DNA of 64,000 nucleotides from contig NC_064035.1 in assembly GCF_932526225.1 (NCBI RefSeq), positions 16,354,469-16,418,468 on the forward strand, written 5' to 3'. The position numbers were made by a program, and so were the translations under genes. The stretch's first letter is position 1, and the number at the start of each line of letters is the position of its first letter. Below, piece after piece: positions 43,148-54,801 of this stretch. The notes beneath the pieces are model-generated. The model made no database searches. It saw only the letters and a list, made by a program, of their open reading frames with translations, and was not told where the DNA came from. Source of the stretch: Nematostella vectensis. Lineage: Eukaryota > Cnidaria > Anthozoa > Actiniaria > Edwardsiidae.

Positions 43148-46100
43148 TTACATGACTTCGTATTCCTTCTTGATGGACCGCATCATGCAGCAGGCGAAGA
43201 TAATACCGATCAGCTAAAAGATAAATTGGAAACAGTCGAGATGAGACAAGATGACCAGTCATTCCAGCAGGGCTGGAGATAGGGATAAGCAAAGCACACA
43301 TTTGGCCACCAAAAATAAGGATAGGGATGGGCACAGGGGTGAACACCCCATTTGGCCACCGAAAATAAAGTCACTTTCTTTTGAAGAAAAATACCTGATA
43401 CACAGGTATCTTTACATTTCTGTAAATTTGATAGAGTCAAACCATGGCGAGAAAAAGATCACTTGGGAAAACAACATTTTATATTGTAAGATAAAAAAAA
43501 CATGACTCACCTGGACAAAAGCAATACCAATTCCAACTCCACCAACAACAATTAGATGATCCTTCAAAAACTTCTCCAGACCTTTCACACAATTCTGGGT
43601 AAAAAAAAATCAAAGCATACTTATACTTGTCAAACAATGTGATAGTCATTTGCTTCTCTTCCTTCAATTTATCCTACACTTCATTTTATTTTTTACACTT
43701 GATAATATTTTTTAGTTTGGATTAAGTATGGAAGAGATTACAATTCGTATTGCTAAAAAACTATTACAAACCTTGCTAAAAACAGTTCCATTTGTGTCTT
43801 TGCAGGATTTGGGCACTGTAGAATTTTTATAGCCATGATCATTTGAATCTTCATAGCCACAACATTTGAACTGAAAAGAAAAACATCACAGCATAGCATA
43901 TAAGAACCTAACAAACAGCAAACAAATATCCTGTTTTGTGATCCTCAATTTAATCTCCAAACTATTTGTATAAAGTTTTAAATATGAATTGAAACTTTAT
44001 CATAAATGAAATTAAAATTCCTCAATAAAATTATCATATGAATGTATTATTTTGAATAACAATAAACAAGCCACCTAAATATAATTTTTTGGCTTGCAGC
44101 TGATCAAAATGGGTCATTTGAGTAAAAGGGATTCATCAAATAATCAATCAACAGTACTCTAGATCACATCATGGTTGTCATTATATTTTCTTATTTGCAG
44201 ACAAAATATTTAAATTTCTTTCTTTCTAGAGCTATATAGGTCTACATGTTCAAGATCATAACTGATGAACCAAATACAGTAACAAAAAATTGTCTAAAAT
44301 ACCTCCCCTTGCACTTTGTCCATAGCCTTTTTATACTCCTTCTTATCATAGTGATCCACTCCATTTTTGAGTCCTGTTCTCACGTAGCCCTCCAGCTATG
44401 ATGAAAAAAAATAAAGATACCATTTTTTTCTCCAATAAAAAGCAATGCTTTCTTAGTATTTTCTGAATATCATATAGCATTTTCTAAATATATATTTGTG
44501 AATATGTTTACCTTTCCCTTATAAGCATAAGCCAGTGCGCCTGCAGCAATTTCCAGGACAAAGATCAAAGCCAATAGAACAGCAAACTGAAAAGGCAAAA
44601 TGGAAGGCAGGTGAGTCCAAAGTAATTTATTTCCATTTAATCTGATATTTAGTAAATCTAGATAGATCTTTGGTGGCAACAGGTCACTCAAGACTTGATT
44701 CATTAACAAGTAAGATAATTTGGAATGAATACACACCGTCGTAACCATGCAGTAGTTCTCCTTGTAGGCACCGCAGCAACCCAAGAAGCCTACAACTGCA
44801 ACAATCACGCCAATGACAATCAGAAACACGGGTCCTGATGCCAGGCTGCTGCTACTAACTTGGATGAAATCACCATACTTGGACTTGATTATTGCCCCCA
44901 CAATTACCAATGCCAAGCCACTCAGCTAGAAAAAAGAAAAACACAAACATTAACAACAAACCTGATTGTCAAAAATGAGCTAATGAATTATATTGAATTG
45001 ATATGGCTGTCACATTGCATATTTAATTGCACACTTAATTTGGGGCCCCGCCCTGTTGTGTGTTCTGCACCTTTGGTAAAAGCTAATAAATAAATAAATA
45101 AATGAATGAATAAATAAATAAATAAGTCATAAGCAAAGTTTATAGTCTCAGACCACACCCTATGCAGAAAATGCTTCTTTAACACTGTCAGATTTGAAAA
45201 CTTACATACAAGTATTTAGATTGTTTGTAGTTATATTTATCATATTGTGGTACAGTAATAATGCATTGCACACATGCTTTTTTTTGCTGCAAAGAGCTGG
45301 ATAAACTCTTAGTATTATCATTATTGTTGCTTTTCTTCTTTTTTTTCCTTTTCTTCCTCTTATCAGCATCATTATTGCTATTAATGTACACAGACAAACA
45401 AAAAGACCGACAAATCTCCATCAAGCCCCCTTAAATAAGCCCCCAGATCCAAAATGGTCAAAGCCTCCTCTCTCTAAGCCCTCTATTTCTTTCCTCTAGA
45501 AGCAAACAAAGTAATTTTGGTTATGTCCCCACAGTTGCTTAAATTATAAGGAAATGACTAGTAGAGGTGTGGCTGGGACCCCCAGGTTACTCAATGTTTT
45601 TGTATCCCAACCCCCCCCCCTCTCACTTCTCACTCGTGTTAAGGTTCGTGACGGCCCCAAACTGAAAATTAATGGCAACAGAAGCATATATTATTTTGTA
45701 TCGTCAGATTAATAAAAACATAACAGTGAGATGAGTTTTTTTTTTTAGTTCGATTAAGTTGTGCTCTGTAATGGAGCTTTCTTGTGCCCATCCGATAAGA
45801 CATTTGTTGACGCAGGTCAATGTAGATCACGAGAGTTTTAGTTCTGACGTGTACATAAAAAAAATCTATTTGGGAAGTTGCACATTGTTTAATTTATTAT
45901 ATATGTACAGTACTGGAAGCAACAAATAAACTCAATTGACATTTTGGTTTCTCAAAATGGATTCTGATAACATTAAGACGGTTAATTTGTGCGCCTTGTT
46001 TCGCCCGCATCTTAAATTACACAACTTTTTAAAAGAGTGTGGTCAAATTTCGCATACATTTTCGGAAAAATATAGAGCCTACCCTTACGCACTTAGGTAT

Positions 46101-46556
46101 GCTTTCGGATTACCTAGAGTAAGAGACAGAGAATTTCGATTTGAAAAAGAAAAACTGATAATTCATTCAGCCTGCCAGTGGTAAGAGTGATAATTTGATG
46201 AATTATGCATCAAATGATATTATTCAACTGCAGAATGCAAACATCGCGCCCAAAAAAAGAGCAACCATGGAACTCAGATCGTATGTTGGCAATTTTAAAT
46301 AAAAGAAAGCATTTCACTTTCTGTGATGTGACCAATTCAAAGTTTGAAATCCTTAAGGGATCACAGAACTACAAGGAACGCGGAAAGTGTACTATTATTG
46401 TCGACTGAACACTTTCGAGTATGCATACGGAACTGCCTTAATGTGAAGTTAAGATTCAGAACGAAAAAAACAACTAAACAACTCTTTACCTACCCAAAAG
46501 ATGAAGTTGAAGAAAAATAAGAGGTATTTCACACAAGCCATGCCACCCGAGGCCAT
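43148..46556 (-). CDS. CD63: CD63-like tetraspanin
   Basis: A four-helix membrane scaffold of late endosomes and lysosomes. Seven exons on the minus strand: 46556-46494, 44925-44737, 44586-44512, 44395-44303, 43870-43772, 43594-43511, 43213-43148, giving 222 residues with consistent phases. The start MASGGMACVKYLLFFFNFIF is a typical first helix. The second helix ends in GFLGCCGAYKENYCM. The large loop has the CCG motif (FKCCGYED) and PKSC. The last helix leads to MMRSIKKEYEVM; the final YEVM is the YxxPhi AP-3 lysosomal signal that ends vertebrate CD63. Three NxS/T sites lie in the large loop or near it. The 1.57-kb first intron contains a plus-strand frame at 45957. Confidence 0.93.
45085..45125. 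repeat. TAAA microsatellite
   Basis: About ten tandem AATA/AATG tetranucleotides lie in the first intron of the CD63-like gene. Confidence 0.85.
45957..46184 (+). CDS. Unrecognised small ORF nested in CD63-like intron 1
   Basis: A 75-codon frame starts in a strong context (AAAATGG) and reads MDSDNIKTVNLCALFRPHLK at the N-terminus, with a basic, non-repetitive composition, ending in TAA. A donor-like GTAAGA follows at 46183, but splicing to the CAG at 46233 would create TGA at once. A second 60-plus-codon frame lies at 46205-46408, on the same strand. I do not recognise either. They may be remnants of a mobile element or chance. Confidence 0.25.
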   Translation: MDSDNIKTVNLCALFRPHLKLHNFLKECGQISHTFSEKYRAYPYALRYAFGLPRVRDREFRFEKEKLIIHSACQW

Positions 46557-48042
46557 TTTCTCGGATTTTCCAGCAGATTACGTTCAGTACAGATCTAGTC
46601 TATGGATTGCAAGCCGCTAGATGAAAGTCCACTTGCGAAATGGTAATTCCTTGCGCAGGATCGAATGTGCTTATGATCGAATAGGCATAATTATAGAATG
46701 TTACTTCACTAAAATATTCCTTACGCACATTTTGATTGGTCAATATACTAGGAGCGTGACATCATAGTGATATAAACTGATATTTTATTGGCCATTGGTC
46801 ATTTAGTGGTACTCTCGTGACAAGAAAGAGGCGGGGTGCTATTGGCCGTCAATCAAGGACAATTCGCAAACGAAGCCCCTCTATTATGTGTGACTAAAGA
46901 ACAATTTAGAACGATTTAGATTGGCCTTGTTATCAGAACCACCTACAACGAGATGTTATTACGTCGTATAAAAGATAAGGAAACTTTACGAACTGCGTTA
47001 TGCACAAAAACTTGTTTTTTAAATTATGCAAGAAAGAACACATAAATTTGTGGAATTAGTGTAGGAAACCATGCATATCCGCGTCCCAAACAAAGTTCTA
47101 CTTTCTGGTCCACAGGTCAAAAGAAAATATTGTTTAGCTTCTTTGAATATTGCTTTGCTCTGTGTAATGGAATAATGAACAGCGAGCAGAAATAATATGT
47201 ATTCTCATTTGATATATTTGTTTTCATGTCATTCTTATGTTAAGGGAGGGGGGCCCATGGCAACAATTTTTTAAAGCACGGTATGATAGGTATTGATGCA
47301 TAATATTATACGTCGACAGATTGTTACTATCCTTCTGTAATCTGGTAATAAATACTGAGATAGAGATGTTTTGGTGAATCGTGTATGAAATCAACGCACC
47401 TAACTAGCATAGACGCGTTACTAAAAATAAGATATTTTAAAGGCCCTGGTCCAGCTTGCGTGACCCATGTTTTGATTTTATTCTGAATGAATATCAAAAT
47501 ATCTTTTCATTTTGGAAAATATTATATTGTCGATGCAGAGTATTTTTTTTATCTTATTTGGCAATACAATCGACAGCCTTTTTTATTTTATTGTAGCATG
47601 AACAGATTTTGCGTAGATTAAAAATATTAGTTACGAAATTCTGGCACCAGAGAACAAAGTCTTGAAAAAAATGCTCCAAAATTGCACGAACATAAAATCA
47701 TAAAGTTTTGGTGCACAAATATGTGCTAGTTTACGATATGGTTTATCTTGTAGGTTTGGAAAACAAAAAGGAAAATCGAAAGAAATAAAACATGAAAGAG
47801 TCAGTTTTATTTTATACAATTATTGAATATCTACACTGTAAACTGTATACATTTTAAGCTATTTACATAAGTTCTAATAAATTCTGGGAGCTTCACAGCT
47901 AAAAACGTATCAACCTTTAGAAGTAAATGTGGCTTTTTCTCACAGTCACAATGGTTTTGCAGTAGTGAAAACGGGATACATGAAGAAAATCGTCACATCC
48001 CTTTGAAGCAAATCCATAACTATTCGTTCTAGTATTAGTGCG
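46557..48042. other. Intergenic between CD63-like 5' end and DRC5 3' end
   Basis: AT-rich, no recognised gene. A minus-strand AATAAA at 47805-47810 is a likely poly(A) signal for DRC5, about 230 bases beyond its stop. The promoter of the CD63-like gene would lie just right of 46556. Confidence 0.5.
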
Positions 48043-51000
48043 TTATGAGCTCTGTTTGTGTTTCTCCTCTCGGTTTCGTTTCAGTAGCTGGTTGATGCAG
48101 TATTCACTTTCTTGGCCGACTTCTGTCAGTCTTAAATCCATTAAGAGTATGCTCGAGTTTTCTTCCATCCCTTCTTGCAATGATTTTCCACCATCCTGAC
48201 AAGAGGAAATACAATCTGTAAAAATACAATCTGTAGAACCATTTGCTGGCACGATGACCAGCTTTGTTGGAGTGAGGTGGAATGGGTCACGTATCCTCAT
48301 CCTATTCCTTAGGGTGAAAATTTTGCTATCCCCAAATCTATTTAATAACAGAGTATCACGGGTTTTGGGCCATTCACAAACGCAAATAAATATAAATATT
48401 GCCAATGCATGAAGCCATGCCTCTACAGTGATTTTGCTATCAATCAATCCGTATGATGATGATGATCCCTATGTCTGTGTTTACATTTAATATATGATAT
48501 TGAATTCTTGCATCCGGCACCGTATTATGAAAAGAGGCCAGCTTTCGGCCATTTTTGAGCAGCGGGTAATAAATATTACTGAGTACCATACAGAACTTAC
48601 AGGTCCAATCTTGTTGCATGACAAGTTTAACTCCACAAGAACTTTGTTGGCCACCAATACCTACAGTTTTAAAAAATAAGGCTTAAAAAGATGAGCTAAC
48701 TTTAAGGTGGTGCGGGCTTTGTTTACAATTTTGTAAATTCAACAAATTCTCAGCTTGCTGCTACATGTGCACTGCTTCACATCCTCGGAAACCCAGGGGT
48801 GTTTCTCTCTAACGTTTTACCCCTGGGTTTCCGAGGATCAGGGGCGTAGCCAGAGGGTGGCCTTGCCCCCTCCCCCCCTTTTAGCAGCCAAAAATACAGT
48901 AAATGTATGAGACATTATCTAAAATAAAGGAGAAAATGCCTTGGAAGTCCCTTTTGGGCCCCCTCCTGTTAAAAATCCTGGCTACACCGCTGCAAAGATG
49001 ACTGCTTCATCAGATGATTTGCAAGAATATAGCTGTATAAAATAAGAATCCAGCTAAATACTGATAGAAAATGTACCATTATGGACCATTATGCTAGATA
49101 AATGTTAAAATTGTTTTTGTAAAGAAAATCATCCAAGCTTTTACTCAACAGTGTTTTTTAATGATTCAAGCACTTTGAGCCACACCCTACCTGTGCGAGA
49201 ATAGCAGCCGTTGGTTCCCCAAGATCATTGCCACCGAGATGAACATGTGTAAGCGTCTCATTCTTTAGGAGGGCTCGGCAGATGGCCTGTCCACCATCAT
49301 CCCCAAGTCTATGATTTGAAAATAAAACAAAAACAAAAATCAAACTTTATTTAAATTATTTAATCTTGTTATAGACAAAAGAAAGACCTCTTTAAATTGA
49401 AATAATTTAAGAAAAAAGGGTAGTGGTTGTTTTACCTGTTCAATCTAATGTTTATGTTTTTTAGGATAGTGTTCTTGCCCAAAGCATGGCCGATTGCCGC
49501 TGCACCATTTGATCGAATTTTATTGTCACAAAGATTCAACGTGGTCAATTTGCATCTTCCATTCAGTAACTTGCCGATTGCTCGTGCCCCACTGTCACCG
49601 ATCTTGTTATGTGATAAATCTAGAACACGAGATAAACATCATCTTCAGTTCTCAAATAATGATAATCATCCAAAGGATTTTGGTGGCATATGAGTATGGG
49701 TCTTGGATACAGACAGCCAGAAAGGGCAGAGAGACAGACAAGCCAGCAAATGTGGACAGACAGAAAGATTGAGGGATGTAAAGACAGCCAGAAAAACATA
49801 GTCTTACAGACAGAACAATGGATGAAAGGCAGACATAGCCAATGTTACCTAATGTGATGAGGGAGGGATGGTCCAGCAAGTGACTGACCAGAACACGCAC
49901 TTTCTCATCATCAACTTGACTACGATGGAGGTGGAAAACTTTGAGCGTATGACATGCCTTTACTGCCTAAAACAAAACAGAAACACAAAAAGGTGCTTTT
50001 CAATCAATGGGGGAAGGAAAGGAAAAGAAGCTGGGCCAACTAGATCAAGAATTTCAGGCTGAATTACATTTCGAGGGGTTTTACTCGGACTTCTATATAA
50101 GGCACATCGTATTTACATGGATGAAAGAGTGTTAGTATGTTAAAGCCCCTTTTGGTTATGTGGCCAAGTACAGACATTAAAGATGGACTCTGCCTTTCTT
50201 AAGTGGTTCTTTACTGTCCCACAATAACAATAATAATAATAATTAAATAATATGTAAATTTATCTAGTGCTTTTCTCTTAAGGATCCAAAGCCTTTAATA
50301 ACAGGTTGGTTAGCTAGGTTTTGCAAGACGGCATCTGAACCACGAGGGATACGTAGCCAGGTTATTACACCTCTCTGAGAAAATCCCAAGTTAACCTGAC
50401 CTGGGTTTGAACCCTGGTCCTCTTGCTTGAGAAGTGAAGCCTGTACCACAGAGCTTATGCGCTGTTCTCTTTCATTTTCCACTTCTCATATCTATTTAAT
50501 TTTTTTGAATTTATTTTTTTCAGACTTATTTTAAGTTGACACAAAAAAATGCTGATTACTACAAAGAATTGCTATTGTACAAGTATGGCATTTTCTAACA
50601 GTTGCTAACTACAACTAATTATGTAAAAAGCCTACTGACCTTTGCTAAAAGCAGACAGTCTCTTGTTGTGAACTGGAATAAATTCCACTCAAAATTCATA
50701 CCACAATCCCTCACACTGAAAAATCAATAAGAAATATTCTGTGTTACAGTAGAGATCTTTATCTTGTGATACCAGAAAATTTCCCATTGACCATTCTCAA
50801 CCCTTCCACAATTTCCTTTAATCTTTGCTCATTCTCTGGCACTTTCAGCTACAAAAAGAGAAACTGTAGAGAAAATTAGAGTAGAAAATTTTTTTTGCAC
50901 ATACCCATAGGTTAGGTGTAACTCCTGTAGGTGCGGCAGCTTTGGCATAATGACGCCAAAATCAAAATGGTCAATATTAGGCCCATCTTGTCCTGCTTCA

Positions 51001-54000
51001 CTCCCTCTGTCAAACAACATAAACATGTGAGCTGCTTGCTGAAAAGAACGATAAGACAAACAATCAGTCGATTCTTAGGAATTAATTAATCCAGGTGGTG
51101 CAAGGACTCACGTGTCAGAAGCATCATCATCTTTTATTACAGCCTCCTTTACTGGAGGGAGAAGTTGACGTATAGTTAGCCCTTTGACAAACTGTGCAGA
51201 TAATTTGAGTGTATCATATAACTGGGAATAATAAAAACAAAATACATTTAGTACTGCAATATACCAAAAGGACATAGTGCAGGAAAGTGTACCATACTTT
51301 TTTTACTTACTGGCATTGGATCAGTTGATTCTGGTACAAAGCTTTCTATGATCCCTGTATTACAAGGAAAAATATAACTGTTAGTAGATTTTGAAAGCGT
51401 CGTACCTACACAATTATTGGGCCTTGATCATCCTATTTTGTTGGGAATATTAGAATAGAGTAGAATATTATAACTACCTTATTACCCTAAATTTTGACTT
51501 TGTGAAAATTAAGTCTAATAAGGTGTTCAAGGAAAGAAATTAGAGCAGTTGTTTTGCTTTTAAAGCACAAAAAGGATATAAGGAAAATACTAATGATGTC
51601 ATATCTGTAAACAAAATACAGATTCGATTCATACCTTCTAGATTTCTTTCAAAATACATCCTTTTCCAGCTGTTTCCATGTTTTGCAATGTCACAAACTT
51701 CCCATCTAGACTTGCAGCATCTTTTCCAATAATTTTCATCTGAAACAAGACCTGACGTCACCCTGAAGATTAAACATTAAACATTACCTGACAGTCGTAA
51801 AATTAAAACCACATGCCCCACCCCCTGCTAGGGCCCTATCGTAAGTATATATACCAAACCACATGCCCCACCCCCTGCTAGGGCCCTATTGTAAGTATAT
51901 ATACCAAACCACATGCCCCACCCCTGCCCCCGCTAGGGCCCTATCATAAGTATATATACCAAACCACATGCCCCACCCCCTGCTAGGGCCCTATCGTAAG
52001 TATATATACCAAACCACATGCCCCACCCCCTGCTAGGGCCCTATCGTAAGTATATATACCAAACCACATGCCCCACCCCCTGCTAGGGCCCTATCGTAAG
52101 TATATATACCAAACCACATGCCCCACCCCTGCCCCCTGCTAGGGCCCTATCATAAGTATATATACCAAACCACATGCCCCACCCCCTGCTAGGGCCCTAT
52201 CGTAATTATATATACCAAACCGCATGCCCCAACCCCTGCTAGGGCCCTATCGTAAGTATATATACCAAACCACATGCCCCACCCCTGCCCCCTGCTAGGG
52301 CCCTATCATAAGTATATATACCAAACCGCATGCCCCACCCCCTGCTTGGGCCCTATCGTAAGTATATATACTCACTTCATTGCTATCTGTGTGGAGAGTG
52401 CCTCTAGAACCTTGCTTTTGTGCTTTGGAAGCAAATTATCAAGGATTGGGTTGTCTGAGGAAAGAGCACACAGAAAAGATACCTTTAGTCTAAAACATGT
52501 TTTGTAGAAGCTCTAAAGAGCCGTAGCAGGTCACATAAGATTTGGGGGGGTGCAATACAGAAACATTAAGAAAATATTGTGGGGGGGGACAACATGCCCC
52601 CAGTTCCCCACTCCTTGCTACGGAACTGAGCTGTCAACAATTTCAGAAATCTATCTTTAAAACGCTGCAAAAAAGACAGTATAAGGACCATCCCACTAAG
52701 CAGGTGTAAAAAATATGTAAACAGAACTAAGAAAACTCTTGTTTCAAATCAAGGATATCCATAGGTAAGCGCTAGTCTAAAACATTTTTACTCTTCTATA
52801 AAATGAGCCTTGAAAATAACTAGATGCCACATCTTATTTCATAGGCGTACTTACAGTATACATAAGTAAACAAATTGATTAAAGCTATATCATACCTTCA
52901 AAATTAAAAACAATGTGTTTAATACATAGCTCAGTCAGCAATGGTACAGTTGCCAGACTCCTAAAAACCAATATTCAACATGTAAAACTTTGGAACAAAG
53001 GGTTAATATATTACATTACAACACAATCTCTTTGAAATAAAAGTCTGATAGGGCTGATGCGAAAGCATGTTATTTATACAATTAAGGAGATCAACATCAA
53101 AATTGTTTCTAAAATAGAATAAATTGAAAAATATGCCTATTTAGACATTCTTCAAAGCAAGCCTAGCAAAGAATCATGTCCTAAAAACAATCAGACAATC
53201 ATTGCTTTTCCTATCAAAAAATATTTCCATTTACAATGAAGCTCAATAGAGCCAAGGCAAGCATCTTTGCTGTCTCACCAATCAGGGTCCTCTGCTATGA
53301 TGCGTCTCATCTGTCGAGGATCTGCCGCTGGATTGTCTCGACTAGCCACCACCTAGGGGAAAAAGGCAGAGGGGATACCATCTGATGGTGGATGCCATTG
53401 TCACATTTGTAGACAAGCTGCTTTATCCCTCTTTATAATGCTTGGTCTACTTGTCATATAATCTAAAATATCTTTTTACTGTAGATCTAGTATCTAATTG
53501 CCCTATCTTCCTGTCCAACAGTAGTTAAATAAAGTATTGGTTGGTTGTTTCCATTTTAGCACAAAAACCTTGAATAGAGATGGTTATAAACAAACTAATC
53601 AAATTTTTGTGTGTGTCTGTCTTTTAATAATACATGGATGAACAGTCGTCATGAGCTTGATTCTGTCTTGTTGTACGTTTATTGTTCATGACATGCTGTG
53701 ATGTCATCCATGGATAATAATAGGACATATTCATGCAAATATGAGATCTATTTGTCCTAAACAACAACAAAAGTGACTTAAGTAAGCAGCATGCAAACAA
53801 TATGACGTCAAATGTGTGTGTGTGTACCCTAACCACCAGCTCATTTTGACCAATCAGAGCATGGATTACTAGTGTTGTTGTATACACCTCTTTCAAATAA
53901 GGTTGCTCTCGGAGAATTAGTTGTCTTAACCTGCAGTGCTTCATGGGTATCAAATAAATAAGCAATCAGCGTAAATGAAAACTAATCCAGGCTTTAAACT

Positions 54001-54801
54001 GTAGCAAGTATATAGGATTTAAGAATGAATACAAAAAGCCCAAACAGTCGTGCTCGTGAACCTGAAGTCTGAGCCCGAGTCTGCCCTAACAAAGCCTTAT
54101 TAAAGACGAAAATTTGGCAGAGTCGAATGCCAGTTTTTGGTGTATTCGATTTAAGAATGAATAGAATCAAAAAGCCCAAACTGTCGCGATCTAGTACCAG
54201 AACAATGAATACAATACATCAAAAACTGGAAATCGACTCTGCCAAAAATTGGCAGAGTCGATTTCCAGTTTTTGATGTATTGTATTCGATTTAAGAATGA
54301 GGTGTATAACAGACTGCATTAAGTAAGCTTACTAGGCATAAAGCAGTGTTGCAATTAACAAACAAAATTTTGTTAAAAGTTAGTGCTTGCAAGTGTAGGG
54401 ATAAGACTTAAAATCAAACTTTTCCTTTATCTAATCTCGACTATTTCCTAGATAAATGGTCGAGAGAAATAAAGTACTTAACATGTAAGATTTTTAAAAT
54501 ATGTATACCATAATATGGTGGAAATCGACTCTGCCAAATTTTCGTCTTTAATAAGACTTCTTCAGGGCAGACTGCCCTTGAGTCTGCCCTGAAGAAGTCT
54601 TATTAAAGACGAAAATTTGGCAGAGTCGATTTCCAGTTTTTGGTGTATTGTCATTGTTCTGGTACGAGATCGCGACAGTTTGGGTTTTTTGATTCTATAA
54701 TATGGTGGAATATTACAAAGACAACATCGCAGTAAACATCACAAAATAGTAAAAAAAAATTTGCTTACCGGTGACGGCACTTTTCGGTCCGTAGCACTCA
54801 T
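48043..54801 (-). CDS. TCTE1: Dynein regulatory complex subunit 5 (DRC5/TCTE1)
   Basis: A leucine-rich-repeat subunit of the nexin-dynein regulatory complex of motile cilia and sperm flagella. Thirteen minus-strand exons: 54801-54769, 53352-53279, 52960-52896, 52454-52376, 51762-51635, 51354-51311, 51221-51112, 51006-50905, 50715-50640, 49966-49849, 49619-49436, 49308-49191, 48195-48043, all phase-consistent, 427 residues. Family marks are MRRIIAEDPDWSLATVPLLT, then YWKRCCKSRW, HGNSWKRMYFER, and RDCGMNFEWNLFQF. RI-type LRRs follow (DLSHNKIGDSGARAIGKLL; LTTLNLCDNKI; LTHVHLGGNDL). Mammalian TCTE1 is about 500 residues; the N-terminus here is shorter. Exon 51006 uses an acceptor inside TGTTTGACAG, chosen by phase and conservation. 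Confidence 0.9.
48781..48838. repeat. Perfect 20-bp hairpin
   Basis: ATCCTCGGAAACCCAGGGGT and its exact reverse complement are separated by 18 bases. It sits in a DRC5 intron and abuts the element at 48839. It could form a stable stem in RNA or DNA. Confidence 0.85.
48839..48992. mobile_element. MITE with CAGGGGCGTAGCCAG ends
   Basis: The left end CAGGGGCGTAGCCAG and right end CTGGCTACACCGCTG are inverted with two or three differences. The interior is C-rich and non-coding. It lies in the last DRC5 intron. No target duplication is clear. Confidence 0.65.
49690..49840. repeat. GACA-rich simple sequence
   Basis: Irregular repeats of GACAGACA and AGACAGCCAG occur in a DRC5 intron. Confidence 0.6.
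50264..50487 (-). mobile_element. tRNA-derived SINE-like element
   Basis: On the minus strand AAGCTCTGTGGTACAG resembles a polymerase III A box, and about 40 bases on GGGTTCAAACCC matches a B box. The spacing is tRNA-like, and the element sits in a DRC5 intron. It lacks a visible poly(A) tail or target duplication, so the call is moderate. Confidence 0.45.
51806..52370. repeat. 50/55-bp minisatellite, about 11 copies, abutting a DRC5 donor
   Basis: The unit holds AAACCACATGCCCCACCCCC and TGCTAGGGCCCTATCGTAAG then TATATATACC. Starts occur every 50 bp (51806, 51856, 51906, 51961, 52011, 52061, 52111), with 55-bp variants. On the minus strand the array begins within about six bases of the donor of exon 52454-52376. 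Confidence 0.9.
52521..52625. mobile_element. MITE family with CCGTAGCA ends, copy A
   Basis: The left end CCGTAGCAGG and right end CCTTGCTACGG are inverted. The interior (ACAGAAACATTA, AGAAAATATT, GGGGGG) is shared with 61809-61989. It lies in a DRC5 intron. Confidence 0.6.
54163..54696. mobile_element. Foldback element cluster with perfect palindromes
   Basis: Outer arms of 45 bases (54163-54207 and 54652-54696) are inverted with three mismatches. Inside lie two perfect palindromes: 54207-54287 (39-bp arms, 3-base loop) and 54520-54634 (54-bp arms, 7-base loop). The unit 54524-54696 is flanked by the 14-bp direct repeat ATAATATGGTGGAA (54510-54523 and 54697-54710). A related, degenerate piece lies at 54020-54160. 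It is non-coding and lies in the first DRC5 intron. Confidence 0.8.

Noticed and set aside
46181-46233. A 51-bp intron joining the two nested frames in CD63-like intron 1
   Set aside because: Donor GTAAGA and acceptor CTGCAG exist, but the join makes TGA immediately.
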